This document shows, one piece after another, positions 1 through 9,915 of a stretch of 47,525 nucleotides of DNA (its first letter is position 1; each line of letters opens with the position of its first letter). Origin of the DNA: Marinobacterium ramblicola (lineage in GTDB: Bacteria > Pseudomonadota > Gammaproteobacteria > Pseudomonadales > Balneatricaceae); the NCBI RefSeq assembly GCF_019084545.1, contig NZ_JAHREP010000032.1, forward strand, positions 1-47,525. Direction: 5' to 3'. The position numbers were made by a program, and so were the translations under genes. The notes under the pieces were generated by a model. That model saw nothing but the letters and a program-made list of their open reading frames with translations. It did no database searches and was not told the origin of the DNA.

Positions 1-384
1 TAAAGAGATGAAGTCGACCACGTGGCCATGGACGATCCGGTCATAGAGATTACCCAGCGCGCCGCCGAGCAGCAGCGCCAGACCCGCGCCCAACCACCAG
101 GGGCTGACCGGGGTGCGTCGCATCCAGATCAGCAACAGCGCACTGACCCCGCAGGCGATCAGGATAAACAGCCAGCGCTGCCAGCCGCCGGCACCGGACA
201 GAAAGCTGAATGCAGCACCCTTGTTATAGAGCAGCGTCAGGTCAAAGACCGGCAGAACAGGCACAGGCCTGGCGTACTCGAGCATCGTATCGGCCAGGTA
301 CTTACTGCCCAGGTCAAGCAGAATGACGAGCAGGGTGATCCAGAGCCAGCGCAGGGCGCTGGCTTTTGCAGGGATATGAGTCAT
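1..384 (-). CDS. lspA: Lipoprotein signal peptidase (signal peptidase II), 3' end missing
   Basis: This inner-membrane aspartyl protease removes the signal peptide from diacylglyceryl-modified prolipoproteins. The 128 visible codons begin [13 protein letters not shown] and run to the window edge; the family is about 160 residues, so roughly 30 C-terminal residues are missing. Hydrophobic segments lie near residues 12-27 and 67-85. The two family motifs that carry the catalytic aspartates are both present near the cut end, GNLYDR and VVDFIS. The start codon shares one base with the ileS stop (TGATG), which indicates translational coupling as the last visible gene of murJ-ribF-ileS-lspA. Identification is firm; only the C-terminus is unseen. 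Confidence 0.95.
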   Translation of the reverse strand, partial: MTHIPAKASALRWLWITLLVILLDLGSKYLADTMLEYARPVPVLPVFDLTLLYNKGAAFSFLSGAGGWQRWLFILIACGVSALLLIWMRRTPVSPWWLGAGLALLLGGALGNLYDRIVHGHVVDFISL

Positions 385-3200
385 CAGGCGTACTGGCGCT
401 GCTCTCCGTTGCCGCTGACGTTCTCGATACAGCGACCACAGAGTTCGGGCTCTTCCGGATGCTGACCGACATCCTCACGGTGATGCCAGCAGCGCGCGCA
501 CTTGGCCTGTTCCGAGGCTTTCACCGCCACTTTCAGTCCGTCGACATCGGTTGCACGCGCATCGCCGGCTTCGCTCAGCGGCTTCAGTTGCGCCACGGAG
601 GTGATCAGCACGAAGCGCAGCTCGTCGCCGAGACGGGCCAGATCAGACTCAAGCTTGTCATCGACATACAGGGTCACCTCGGCCGCCAATGAGGCCTTAA
701 CCAGCTTCTCGCTGCGGGCATCTTCCAGGCACTTGTTGACCGCATCCTTGACCGCCATCACCCGCTGCCAGAACGCCGGACCGAAGGCATCGCCATCGGC
801 AAACGCCGCCAGCCCTTCGTACCAGCTGGTCAGCAGCACGCTGTCGCGGCGCTCGCCCGGCAGCACCTCGTAGATCTCCTCGGCGGTGAAGCTCAGGATC
901 GGCGCGATCCAGCGGGTCAGCGCCTCGGCGATATGGAACAGCGCGCTCTGGCAGGAGCGGCGCGCCAGACTGTCCGGCTTGGTGGTGTACTGGCGATCCT
1001 TGATGATGTCGAGGTAGAAACCGCCCAGCTCACGCACGCAAAAGTTGTGCACCTGCTGGTAAACGTCGAGGAAGCGGTAGCTGTCGTAGGCATCGATCAC
1101 CTTCTTCTGCAGTGCCGCCGTCGCGCCCACGGCCCAGCGATCCAGCGCCAGCATCTCCGACGGCGCCACCATATCGGTGGCCGGATCGAAGCCGTTCAGG
1201 TTGGCCAGCAGGAAGCGCGCGGTGTTGCGGATACGGCGGTAGGAGTCCGCGGTACGCTGCAGGATCTGCTGGGACACCGCCATCTCGCCGGCGTAGTCGG
1301 TGGACGCCACCCACAGGCGCAGGATGTCGGCACCCAGGGTATCGGTCACCTCCTGCGGTGCGATGACGTTGCCGAGCGACTTGGACATCTTGTAGCCCTT
1401 CTCGTCGACGGTAAAACCGTGGGTCAGCACCTGCTTGTAGGGCGCGCAGTCGTTGATCGCGATGGAGGTCTTCAGTGAGGACTGGAACCAGCCGCGATGC
1501 TGGTCCGAGCCCTCCAGGTAGATGTCCGCCGGGAAGCGCAGGCCGTCACGCTGTTCGAGTACGGAGTAGTGGGTCACGCCGGAGTCGAACCAGACATCCA
1601 GGGTATCGGTGACCTTGTCGTAGTCGGCCGCCTCGTCGCCGAGCAGCTCCGCCGCGTCGAGTTCGAACCAGGCGTCGATACCGCCCTGCTCGATCTTCTG
1701 CGCCACCTGTTCGATCAGCTCCCGGGTACGCGGGTGCAGTTCACCGCTCTGCTTATGGGTGAACAGGGTGATCGGCACACCCCAGGTGCGCTGCCGGGAG
1801 ACACACCAGTCCGGGCTCTGTTCGACCATCGCCTCGATCCGGTTCTGGCCCCACTCCGGGAACCACTGCACCCCCTTGATCGCCGTCAGCGCGTGCGCCT
1901 TGAGTTTCTTCTCCTCCATGGAGATGAACCACTGCGGCGTGGCGCGATAGATCAACGGGGTTTTGGTGCGCCAGCAGTGCGGATAACTGTGTTCAAAGCG
2001 TTTCTTGTGTACCAGCTTGCCTTCGCGCCCCAGCGCGTCGCAGATCGGCTCATCCGCCTTGTAGACGTGCACGCCGGCAAATTCACCGGCGTCATCGGTG
2101 TAGGTACCGTTGGACTGCACCAGATTCAGGGTACCCAGGCCATACTGCTGGCCGACGACGAAATCCTCCATACCGTGATCCGGCGCGGTATGCACCGCAC
2201 CGGTACCGGCATCGGTGGTGACGTGATCACCGAGGATCACCGGTACCTGACGGTCGTAGAACGGGTGCTGCAACTGCAGCAGTTCCAGCGCGCTGCCGTT
2301 GCAGGTCGCCAGCACCTGGTACTGCTGTACGCCCCAACGCGCCATGATGGCGTCGACCATCTCGGCGGCCAGCACCAGACGCTCAGGCCCCTGGTTGATC
2401 TGGGTTTCGACCAGGGCATAGTCGAGGTTGCCATTCAGGGATACCGCCTGGTTGGCCGGGATGGTCCAGGGCGTGGTGGTCCAGATCACCACGGAGACGG
2501 GCCCTTGACCCGCTTCGGTACCGAACAGTTTCAGCACCTTGTCCTGATCCACGGCAGTAAAGCGCACATCGATCGCGGTCGAGGTCTTCTCCTGATACTC
2601 CACCTCGGCCTCAGCCAGCGCAGACTGACCGACAACACTCCAGTACACCGGTTTGTAGCCTTTGACCAGGTGGCCGTTGTCGATGATCTTGCCGAGGGCG
2701 CGGACAATATTGGCCTCGGTTTCAAAGTTCATCGTCAGGTAGGGGTTGTCCCAGTCGCCGATCACGCCAAGGCGGATAAAGTCCGCCTTCTGCCCCTCCA
2801 CCTGCTCATGGGCATACTCGCGGCATTTCTGACGGAATTCACGGTAGGGCACTTTCTCACCCGCCTTGCCGATCATCGTTTCGACCTTGTGCTCGATCGG
2901 CAGACCGTGGCAGTCCCAACCCGGCACGTAGGGTGCATCGAAGCCGCTCAGCGTCTTCGATTTGACGATCATATCCTTGATCACCTTGTTCACCGCATGA
3001 CCGATATGGATGTTGCCGTTGGCGTAGGGGGGGCCATCGTGCAGGATGAACTGCGGACGCCCCTTACCCTCTTCGCGCAGCTTGGCGTAGAGATCGATCT
3101 GTGCCCAGCGCTCCAGGCGTGCAGGTTCGCGGGCGGGCAGATTGCCACGCATCGGGAAGGCCGTTTCCGGCAGGTTCAGTGTCGGTTTGTAATCGGTCAT
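384..3200 (-). CDS. ileS: Isoleucyl-tRNA synthetase
   Basis: This cytoplasmic class Ia synthetase charges tRNA-Ile with isoleucine and edits misactivated valine. The protein has 938 residues, the same length as the E. coli enzyme. The HIGH motif is at residues 65-68 and the KMSKS loop (KMSKSLGN) is near residue 600. The C-terminal zinc site has Cys901, Cys904, Cys921 and Cys924. This is the bacterial, zinc-containing form rather than the eukaryote-like IleS linked to mupirocin resistance. The gene starts 18 bases after ribF and overlaps the lspA start by one base. No frameshift is seen. Confidence 0.98.
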   Translation of the reverse strand: MTDYKPTLNLPETAFPMRGNLPAREPARLERWAQIDLYAKLREEGKGRPQFILHDGPPYANGNIHIGHAVNKVIKDMIVKSKTLSGFDAPYVPGWDCHGLPIEHKVETMIGKAGEKVPYREFRQKCREYAHEQVEGQKADFIRLGVIGDWDNPYLTMNFETEANIVRALGKIIDNGHLVKGYKPVYWSVVGQSALAEAEVEYQEKTSTAIDVRFTAVDQDKVLKLFGTEAGQGPVSVVIWTTTPWTIPANQAVSLNGNLDYALVETQINQGPERLVLAAEMVDAIMARWGVQQYQVLATCNGSALELLQLQHPFYDRQVPVILGDHVTTDAGTGAVHTAPDHGMEDFVVGQQYGLGTLNLVQSNGTYTDDAGEFAGVHVYKADEPICDALGREGKLVHKKRFEHSYPHCWRTKTPLIYRATPQWFISMEEKKLKAHALTAIKGVQWFPEWGQNRIEAMVEQSPDWCVSRQRTWGVPITLFTHKQSGELHPRTRELIEQVAQKIEQGGIDAWFELDAAELLGDEAADYDKVTDTLDVWFDSGVTHYSVLEQRDGLRFPADIYLEGSDQHRGWFQSSLKTSIAINDCAPYKQVLTHGFTVDEKGYKMSKSLGNVIAPQEVTDTLGADILRLWVASTDYAGEMAVSQQILQRTADSYRRIRNTARFLLANLNGFDPATDMVAPSEMLALDRWAVGATAALQKKVIDAYDSYRFLDVYQQVHNFCVRELGGFYLDIIKDRQYTTKPDSLARRSCQSALFHIAEALTRWIAPILSFTAEEIYEVLPGERRDSVLLTSWYEGLAAFADGDAFGPAFWQRVMAVKDAVNKCLEDARSEKLVKASLAAEVTLYVDDKLESDLARLGDELRFVLITSVAQLKPLSEAGDARATDVDGLKVAVKASEQAKCARCWHHREDVGQHPEEPELCGRCIENVSGNGEQRQYA

Positions 3201-3218
3201 GTTGGATTGTTCCCAGCT

Positions 3219-4157
3219 TCAACTTTGCGTCGATGCCAAGGCCAGCCAGTCGCGAGCTGCCTCGATATCCGCGTTAATCTGTACCTTGAGCGCGTCCAGT
3301 CCGTCGAAGCGACGCTCCGCGCGCAGAAAATGTAAAAACTCCACCTGCATCAATTCGCCATACAGGTCGCCCTGAAAATCCAGCAGGTGCACTTCGAGTA
3401 CCGGCTGACGGCCATGAATGGTCGGCCTGATCCCGACATTACAGACACCCGGATAGCGCTGGCCCTTGATCAGGCCGTGCACGACATACACGCCACGCAA
3501 AGGGCAGGCGAAGCGGTGCATACGCACATTGGCGGTCGGCGCGCCGAGCTGCCGCCCCAGTTTCTGGCCATGCATCACGCGTCCTACGACCCGGTATGGA
3601 CGCCCCAGGAGTCGGCCGGCAAGGTCAAATTCATGTGCTTGCAGAGCCGCCCGAACCCTTGAGCTGCTGACCCGTTCGCCGTCGACCTCCAGCGTAGCGG
3701 TCTCCTCCACCGAGAAGCCGATGCGCTCGCCGGCGCTCTTGAGCAGCTCAAAATCTCCCCGCCTGTCGCAACCGAAACGGAAATCGTCACCGACAACCAG
3801 ATGACGGATATCCAGCTTCTGCACCAGCAGCTGCTCGATAAACTGGTCCGCCGACATACTGCGCAGTCGAGTATTGAACATCAGGCAGAGCACGCGCTCG
3901 ACACCCTTGAACTCGAGAAAGCGAACCTTTTCGCCGAAGCGCGTCAACCGCGGCGGCGCCTGATCCGGCGAGAAGAACTCACGCGGCTGAGGCTCAAAGA
4001 TGATCACCACGCTGGGCAGGCCGAGCTCTGCCGCTTTTGCCTGCAGCTGCTCAAGCACACGCTGATGCCCAAGGTGCACGCCATCGAAGTTGCCGATGGT
4101 CGCGACACAGCCTCGATGGCGCTCACGCAGATTGTGTAAACCGCGGATCAATTCCAT
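3219..4157 (-). CDS. ribF: Bifunctional riboflavin kinase / FMN adenylyltransferase
   Basis: This enzyme makes FMN from riboflavin with ATP and then FAD from FMN. The 312-residue protein has the N-terminal adenylyltransferase domain, with a nucleotidyl-transferase motif at residues 22-32 (GNFDGVHLGHQ). The C-terminal flavokinase domain has the signature GRQLGAPTANV near residue 200. It lies between murJ and ileS, its usual place in gammaproteobacteria. FMN made here would also be needed by the covalent flavin site of NosR, although that link is only metabolic. The ATG start fits the family N-terminus. Confidence 0.96.
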   Translation of the reverse strand: MELIRGLHNLRERHRGCVATIGNFDGVHLGHQRVLEQLQAKAAELGLPSVVIIFEPQPREFFSPDQAPPRLTRFGEKVRFLEFKGVERVLCLMFNTRLRSMSADQFIEQLLVQKLDIRHLVVGDDFRFGCDRRGDFELLKSAGERIGFSVEETATLEVDGERVSSSRVRAALQAHEFDLAGRLLGRPYRVVGRVMHGQKLGRQLGAPTANVRMHRFACPLRGVYVVHGLIKGQRYPGVCNVGIRPTIHGRQPVLEVHLLDFQGDLYGELMQVEFLHFLRAERRFDGLDALKVQINADIEAARDWLALASTQS

Positions 4158-4247
4158 ACGCGATCTGATCTTTTACCCCTAGAACCCGAGACCCATAGGT
4201 CGAGAAAAGCCACCGCGAATGCCGTGCCTGTCAAATGCGAACGCAGG

Positions 4248-4253
4248 AGTATA
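4248..4253 (-). promoter_or_regulatory. Possible -10 element upstream of ribF
   Basis: On the minus strand the hexamer TATACT lies about 90 bases before the ribF start, inside the 143-base murJ-ribF gap. The best -35 candidate (TTAATC, 18-base spacing) is weak. It may give ribF-ileS-lspA a promoter separate from murJ. Confidence 0.3.
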
Positions 4254-4300
4254 GCGCACATCGCCAGTATTGATTAAGTCCTGCACACCGGCAAACCCTG

Positions 4301-5866
4301 CTAACCGCGCAGATGACGCAACCTGAGTCCGCAGGCCACCAATACCAGCAGATAGATACCCAGTCCACCGGCAACCAGCACGGACATCCACTGCACACGC
4401 TGCCACAACCCCGCTGCCAGCCACTGCTCGGTGGGGGTATTCAGCCAGATCAGTAGCACACAGAGCGCGCCGCTTGCCGCTACCAGGCGCATCACGAAGA
4501 TACGCCAACCAGGCTGCCAGGAGAACACGCCAGCCTGGAGCAGGCCGCGCAACAGCAGCACGGCGTTCATATACGCCGAAAGCGTGGTCGCCAGTGCCAG
4601 ACCGGCATGGGCCAAGGGCCAGATCAGGATCAGGTTGAGCACCATATTGGCCGCCATCGCCTGCATCGCGATCTTGACCGGGGTTTTGGTATCCTGGCGT
4701 GAGAAAAAGCCGGTCGCCACCACCTTGATCAGCATGAACGCCACCAAGCCCAGGCCATAGGCGCGCAGGCTGCGCGCCGACATCTCGATATCCAGAGCAC
4801 TCATCTCGCCATAGTGGAACAGCGTCACCAGCAGCGGCTCGGCCAGCACCACCAGCGCCAGTGCCGCCGGAACCCCGATCAGCAACACCATGCGCACGCC
4901 CCAATCCAGCGTCTGGCGAAAATGCTCGGACGACTGTTCGGCATGGCGACGGGACAGGCTGGGCAGGATCACGGTCGCAATAGCGATGCCGAACACCCCT
5001 AACGGCAGCTCGGAAAGTCGGTCGGAGTAGTACAGCCAGGAGACACTGCCGGTCTGCAGAAAGGAGGCCAGCACCGTATCCAGCAGCAGGTTGATCTGCG
5101 CCACCGACACGCCGAACAGCGCGGGCAGCATCAACCGCAAGATCCGCTGTACGCCTTCGTCCCTCCAGCCTCGCTGAGGTATCGGCAGCAGCTGCAACCT
5201 GGCCAAAAACGGCAACTGGAACAGCAACTGCAGAGCACCGGCCATAAACACACCCCAGGCCAGCGCCAGGATCGGTGGATCGAACAACGGACTGAGCAGC
5301 ACCGCCGAACCGATCAGGGTCAGATTCAGCAGCACCGGGGTAAACGCCGGGATAGCGAAGCGGCCGTATGCATTGAGGATTGCACCGCAGAACGCGGTCA
5401 GCGAGATCAGCATCAGATAGGGGAAGGTGATCCGCAGCATCTGCGCCGCCAGCTCGAACTTATCCCCGCCAGCCAAGTAAAAGCCCGGGGCAAATAACGC
5501 CGCCAGCAACGGCGCGCCAATCACCCCGAGCAACGTGACCAACATCAGCACGGAACCCAGTGAACCCGCAACCCTGTGCACCAACTGCTGGACCGCGGCC
5601 AGGTCGCGCTGGCTGCGGTATTCGGACAGGACCGGAACAAATGCCTGAGAGAAGGCACCCTCGGCAAACAGGCGGCGCAGAAAGTTGGGTATCTTGAAGG
5701 CGACAAAAAAAGCGTCAGCACTTCCGCTGGCACCAAAATAGCCCGCGATCACAACATCGCGCACCAAGCCCAGTACGCGCGAGAGCATCGTCATCAGGCC
5801 GACGACACTGCTTGATCGGAGCAATCCGACTGAACGGGTTTTCTGTTCGGGCACTGGAGCTTCCAT
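4301..5866 (-). CDS. murJ: Lipid II flippase MurJ (MviN)
   Basis: MurJ belongs to the MOP/MATE-like superfamily and flips undecaprenyl-linked lipid II across the inner membrane for peptidoglycan synthesis. The 521-residue product is hydrophobic throughout, consistent with about 14 membrane helices. It opens with the family block around SRVLGLVRDVVIAGYFG, followed by DAFFVAFKIPNFLRRLFAEG, where the conserved arginines and acidic residue of the cavity lie. The gene is divergent from rpsT, as in Pseudomonas and relatives, and heads the murJ-ribF-ileS-lspA run. The ribosome-binding site is weak (AGG very near the ATG), so the exact start is a little less certain than the identity. Confidence 0.96.
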   Translation of the reverse strand: MEAPVPEQKTRSVGLLRSSSVVGLMTMLSRVLGLVRDVVIAGYFGASGSADAFFVAFKIPNFLRRLFAEGAFSQAFVPVLSEYRSQRDLAAVQQLVHRVAGSLGSVLMLVTLLGVIGAPLLAALFAPGFYLAGGDKFELAAQMLRITFPYLMLISLTAFCGAILNAYGRFAIPAFTPVLLNLTLIGSAVLLSPLFDPPILALAWGVFMAGALQLLFQLPFLARLQLLPIPQRGWRDEGVQRILRLMLPALFGVSVAQINLLLDTVLASFLQTGSVSWLYYSDRLSELPLGVFGIAIATVILPSLSRRHAEQSSEHFRQTLDWGVRMVLLIGVPAALALVVLAEPLLVTLFHYGEMSALDIEMSARSLRAYGLGLVAFMLIKVVATGFFSRQDTKTPVKIAMQAMAANMVLNLILIWPLAHAGLALATTLSAYMNAVLLLRGLLQAGVFSWQPGWRIFVMRLVAASGALCVLLIWLNTPTEQWLAAGLWQRVQWMSVLVAGGLGIYLLVLVACGLRLRHLRG

Positions 5867-5968
5867 AGCCTGGTTAAGTCACCGAGGTTAATCGTTGATA
5901 ATAAGCAGCGCAGATCATACAGCGGCCAGCGCCAGTGGCGAAGCGCCCATTAAAAAACAGACACGGGC

Positions 5969-5997
5969 TTGACACCCGGCGCCGTACCATGAATAAT
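5969..5997 (+). promoter_or_regulatory. Sigma-70 promoter of rpsT
   Basis: A perfect -35 TTGACA (5969-5974) is followed after 17 bases by AATAAT (5992-5997). Transcription would start near 6005, leaving a leader of about 60 bases before the rpsT start. It lies in the murJ/rpsT divergent gap. Confidence 0.75.
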
Positions 5998-6066
5998 CTC
6001 GCGTCTAATTTTTCGACGCTCATACGTCGTATTCTGAATCACTACTAAGTTTTGAGGAGCCAGATC

Positions 6067-6333
6067 GTGGCGAATTCCGCAGGATCTCGTAAACGCGCTC
6101 GCCAGGCCGAAAAGCGTCGCCAGCACAACGCTAGCCTGCGCTCCATGGTGCGCACTTATTTCAAAAAAGTTCTGAAAGCCATCGCCAGCGGCGACCAGGC
6201 TGCCGCCCAGGACGCTTACAAGGTTGCCCAGCCGCTGCTGGACAGCTCTGTCAACAAGGGCATCTTCAAGAAGAACAAGATCGCTCGCACCAAGAGCCGT
6301 CTGAATGCACGGATCAAGGCGATGGCCGCGTAA
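6067..6333 (+). CDS. rpsT: 30S ribosomal protein S20
   Basis: S20 is a primary 16S rRNA-binding protein of the small subunit. The 88-residue product (MANSAGSRKRARQAEKRR at the N-terminus) is lysine/arginine rich and matches the family length. I place the start at the GTG at 6067 because a strong Shine-Dalgarno GAGGAG (6054-6059) lies 7 bases upstream and the family begins at this residue. A longer frame from the TTG at 6052 would run through that ribosome-binding site and is unlikely. The E. coli gene also uses a non-ATG start (UUG), which takes part in S20 autoregulation, so the GTG here may have the same role. The gene is monocistronic, with its own promoter and terminator. Confidence 0.96.
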   Translation: MANSAGSRKRARQAEKRRQHNASLRSMVRTYFKKVLKAIASGDQAAAQDAYKVAQPLLDSSVNKGIFKKNKIARTKSRLNARIKAMAA

Positions 6334-6355
6334 GCAGCCCGCTGATCAACGCTCC

Positions 6356-6383
6356 AAAAAAACCGGCCGAAGCCGGTTTTTTT
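6356..6383. terminator. Bidirectional intrinsic terminator after rpsT
   Basis: The stem AACCGGC (6361-6367) pairs with GCCGGTT (6372-6378) around a CGAA loop, flanked by an A run and a T run that extend the pairing. It ends rpsT on plus and could also stop any read-through from proB on minus. Confidence 0.9.
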
Positions 6384-6440
6384 GTGCCTATAATTCACCC
6401 AACCAAGAAGCCCTGCACAACCCACACATTGCCGCTCGTG

Positions 6441-6485
6441 CGTATCCCTGCGCCCGCGGCATACCGTGCATCCTGCACATAAAAA
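6441..6485. repeat. Structured intergenic repeat, copy 1
   Basis: The core hairpin is GTGCA-TCC-TGCAC (6466-6478). A longer upstream stem, TGCCGC (6430-6435) with GCGGCA (6556 minus 100, that is 6456-6461), flanks it. The core runs into an A stretch that is the T-tract of the proB terminator read on minus. Two further copies are at 8969-9014 and 33343-33393. Confidence 0.7.
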
Positions 6486-6505
6486 GCCGGCAGCGAAGCC
6501 GGCTT
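6481..6505 (-). terminator. Intrinsic terminator of proB
   Basis: The 8-base stem AAGCCGGC (6484-6491) pairs with GCCGGCTT (6498-6505) around a 6-base loop, 22 bases beyond the proB stop. Read on the minus strand it ends in a run of five T. It terminates obgE-proB transcription. Confidence 0.85.
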
Positions 6506-6527
6506 GATCGAACAATATATCAGCACC

Positions 6528-7652
6528 TCAGGCCAGCACCAGATTGTCGCGGTGCACCAGCTCCGGCTCACCCATAAACCCCAGGCGCTCGACGATCTCA
6601 CTACTGGCGAAGCCGATGATACGACGCGCATCCTCGACGCCATAATTGACCAGGCCACGCGCAACGATCGCGCCAGCCTCATCCAGCATCAACACCATCT
6701 CACCGCGCGAGAACTCACCGGATACCGACTTGACCCCCGCCGGCAGCAAGCTCTTACCACCCGAGACCAACGCCCTGACCGCACCGGCATCCAGCACCAG
6801 GGTACCCCTGGCCTGCAGATGACCAGCGATCCACTGCTTGCGCGCCGCCACCGGCTCTTTCTCCGGCACCAGCAACGTGCCCAGCTCTTCGCCGGCAAAC
6901 AGACGCAACAGTACATCGGGCTCACGCCCACTGGCGATTACCGTCTGCGCACCGGAGCGCGCCGCCAGACGCGCCGCACGCACCTTGGTCGCCATTCCGC
7001 CGCGCCCCAGCTTGCCACCGCCGCCCGCCATGGCGATAAGACGATCATCTTCCGCACGCGCCTGATGCACAAAAGGCGCATCCGGCGTCGAGCGCGGATC
7101 CGCTTCATACAACCCCGACTGATCGGTCAACAGGATCAACGCATCCGCCTCGATCGCATTGGCGACCAACGCCCCGAGGGTATCGTTGTCGCCGAAGCGA
7201 ATCTCACTGGTCACCACGGTGTCGTTCTCGTTGATCACCGGAATCACGCCCAGATCGATCAACGTACTCAATGCCGAGCGCGCATTCAGGTAACGCTTGC
7301 GATTGGACAGATCATCATGGGTCAGCAGTACCTGAGCGGTGTGCAAACCGTGGCGCGCAAAGCTGGATTCGTACGCCTGAACCAACCCCATCTGCCCCAC
7401 TGCAGCCGCCGCCTGTTGACGATGCACCTCTTTCGGTCGCTCGCGCCAACCCAGGCGCTTCATCCCCTCGGCAATCGAGCCGGACGAGACCAGCACCACC
7501 TCCACGCCACGGGCGCGCAACTGCGCCACCTGATCGACCCAATGCCCGATCGCCGCGAGATCCAGCCCGCGACCATCATTGGTCAGCAACGCACTCCCGA
7601 TCTTAACAACCCAGCGCCCACCGCGCGCCAAACCTTCGCGACCCGCCACCAC
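6528..7652 (-). CDS. proB: Glutamate 5-kinase
   Basis: ProB phosphorylates glutamate to gamma-glutamyl phosphate, the first step of proline synthesis. The 374-residue protein has an amino-acid-kinase domain opening with [14 protein letters not shown] near residue 14, the substrate motif VINENDTV, and [16 protein letters not shown] domain occupies roughly the last 100 residues. Full length matches the PUA-containing form. The start is GTG at 7652, 7 bases after an AGAGG ribosome-binding site; a second GTG follows immediately and cannot be excluded. The gene follows obgE by 27 bases and ends at a clear terminator. Confidence 0.95.
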   Translation of the reverse strand: MVAGREGLARGGRWVVKIGSALLTNDGRGLDLAAIGHWVDQVAQLRARGVEVVLVSSGSIAEGMKRLGWRERPKEVHRQQAAAAVGQMGLVQAYESSFARHGLHTAQVLLTHDDLSNRKRYLNARSALSTLIDLGVIPVINENDTVVTSEIRFGDNDTLGALVANAIEADALILLTDQSGLYEADPRSTPDAPFVHQARAEDDRLIAMAGGGGKLGRGGMATKVRAARLAARSGAQTVIASGREPDVLLRLFAGEELGTLLVPEKEPVAARKQWIAGHLQARGTLVLDAGAVRALVSGGKSLLPAGVKSVSGEFSRGEMVLMLDEAGAIVARGLVNYGVEDARRIIGFASSEIVERLGFMGEPELVHRDNLVLA

Positions 7653-7679
7653 CGTCTATCCTCTTTACATCCGCTGCCG

Positions 7680-8900
<1,221 letters not shown>

Positions 8901-8968
8901 TCAGGTACCGCCCCCGCAATCAAAGGGACACCGTAGCGGTTTAGCCCGCTCAATAACACCACTCCCGC

Positions 8969-9014
8969 ACTTCCATGCGCCCGCAGCCCAGCGTACATCC
9001 TGCACATAAAAAAA
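8969..9014. repeat. Structured intergenic repeat, copy 2
   Basis: The core is GTACA-TCC-TGCAC (8993-9005), preceded by CGCCCGCAGC, close to copy 1 (CGCCCGCGGC). The single A-C mismatch of the core on plus becomes a G-U pair on minus, so the fold is kept if the RNA is read on minus. The A stretch that follows is part of the rpmA terminator. Confidence 0.7.
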
Positions 9015-9039
9015 GCCCCGCCTTGGCGGAGCTTTTTTT
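9008..9039 (-). terminator. Intrinsic terminator of rplU-rpmA
   Basis: An A-rich arm (9008-9014) and GCCCCGCC (9015-9022) pair with GGCGGAGC (9025-9032) and the T run (9033-9039). The one C-A mismatch on plus is a G-U pair on minus. The hairpin lies 18 bases beyond the rpmA stop. Confidence 0.88.
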
Positions 9040-9056
9040 CTACTTCAGCGTGCCGC

Positions 9057-9314
9057 TCAGGCAGAAACCACGCTGACGTACTTGCGATTGTTCGGGCCTT
9101 TTACTTCGAACTTCACAACACCGTCCGCCTTGGCGTACAGGGTGAAATCCTTGCCCAGACCTACGTTCTCACCAGCGTGGAACTTGGTACCACGCTGACG
9201 GATCAGGATGTTGCCCGCGATGACGCTCTGACCACCGAAACGCTTTACACCCAGACGCTTCGCCTGTGAATCGCGACCGTTGCGCGTAGAACCACCAGCC
9301 TTCTTATGAGCCAT
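9057..9314 (-). CDS. rpmA: 50S ribosomal protein L27
   Basis: L27 reaches the peptidyl-transferase centre with its N-terminus. The 85-residue product begins [16 protein letters not shown], the form without the cleavable leader found in Firmicutes. Length and sequence are standard. It is the second gene of rplU-rpmA, 19 bases after rplU, and is followed by a strong terminator. Confidence 0.98.
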   Translation of the reverse strand: MAHKKAGGSTRNGRDSQAKRLGVKRFGGQSVIAGNILIRQRGTKFHAGENVGLGKDFTLYAKADGVVKFEVKGPNNRKYVSVVSA

Positions 9315-9333
9315 TGTTCAATCTCCTGTCTGA

Positions 9334-9645
9334 TTAGCCACTGATACCAGTGATTTTAACCTCAGTGAACCACTGACGGTGGCCCTGACGCTTCATGTGG
9401 TGCTTACGACGACGGAACTTGATAATGCTCACTTTGTCGCCACGGCCATGAGATACGACTTCAGCCGCAACCTTGGCACCATCAACAACCGGCGCACCGA
9501 CTTTGACGTCGTCGCCATTGCCAACCAGCAGTACACGATCGAACTCGACGTTGGCACCCGGCTCTACCGCCAGCTTTTCCAGCTTCAGAGTCTGGCCTTC
9601 CTGAACGCGGTACTGCTTACCACCGCTCACAATAACTGCAAACAT
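9334..9645 (-). CDS. rplU: 50S ribosomal protein L21
   Basis: L21 binds 23S rRNA in the large subunit. I start the gene at 9645 ([19 protein letters not shown]), giving 103 residues, the length of E. coli L21. A frame that begins 31 codons earlier adds sequence unrelated to the family and lies within the leader. The C-terminal half has the basic block [16 protein letters not shown] typical of L21. A sigma-70 promoter lies about 135 bases upstream, so the leader is long, near 130 bases, and could hold regulatory structure. Confidence 0.97.
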   Translation of the reverse strand: MFAVIVSGGKQYRVQEGQTLKLEKLAVEPGANVEFDRVLLVGNGDDVKVGAPVVDGAKVAAEVVSHGRGDKVSIIKFRRRKHHMKRQGHRQWFTEVKITGISG

Positions 9646-9780
9646 GTTTTTCTCCAGTGTAAGGCCTGCCCGGCTACTGAAATGGGTAACACCTACTTCT
9701 AAGGGTTTCAGGCACGACGGTCTCGCGACCGGCGGCACCCTATGATAGGGAGCTAAAGATGGACAGGCTCAGGGCGCGAA

Positions 9781-9809
9781 ATTCTACACAAACCCAGCCA
9801 CCGACTCAA
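9781..9809 (-). promoter_or_regulatory. Sigma-70 promoter of rplU-rpmA
   Basis: On minus, TTGAGT (9804-9809) and TAGAAT (9781-9786) are spaced by 17 bases. Transcription would begin near 9774. Confidence 0.75.
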
Positions 9810-9850
9810 GTACTTTAGCCTATGTATTGTCCAGCAGCAGCGCCCTTTTC

Positions 9851-9879
9851 TTGACACCCCGAGGCCTTGTCCCTAGCAT
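9851..9879 (+). promoter_or_regulatory. Sigma-70 promoter of ispB
   Basis: TTGACA (9851-9856) and TAGCAT (9874-9879) are spaced by 17 bases. The start point would be near 9886, leaving a leader of about 30 bases. It is back to back with the rplU promoter. Confidence 0.75.
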
Positions 9880-9915
9880 GCGGCGAACCATTCTGTCGAC
9901 CGACATCGTAACGCC

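Noticed and set aside
1497-3335. A 612-codon open frame on plus, antisense to ileS
   Set aside because: It lies opposite a complete ileS with all motifs and shows no family features or ribosome-binding site.
7664-7671. An ATG followed at once by TAA (on minus) just before the proB ribosome-binding site
   Set aside because: A start-stop element can tune translation, but there is no ribosome-binding site for it and it is likely by chance.
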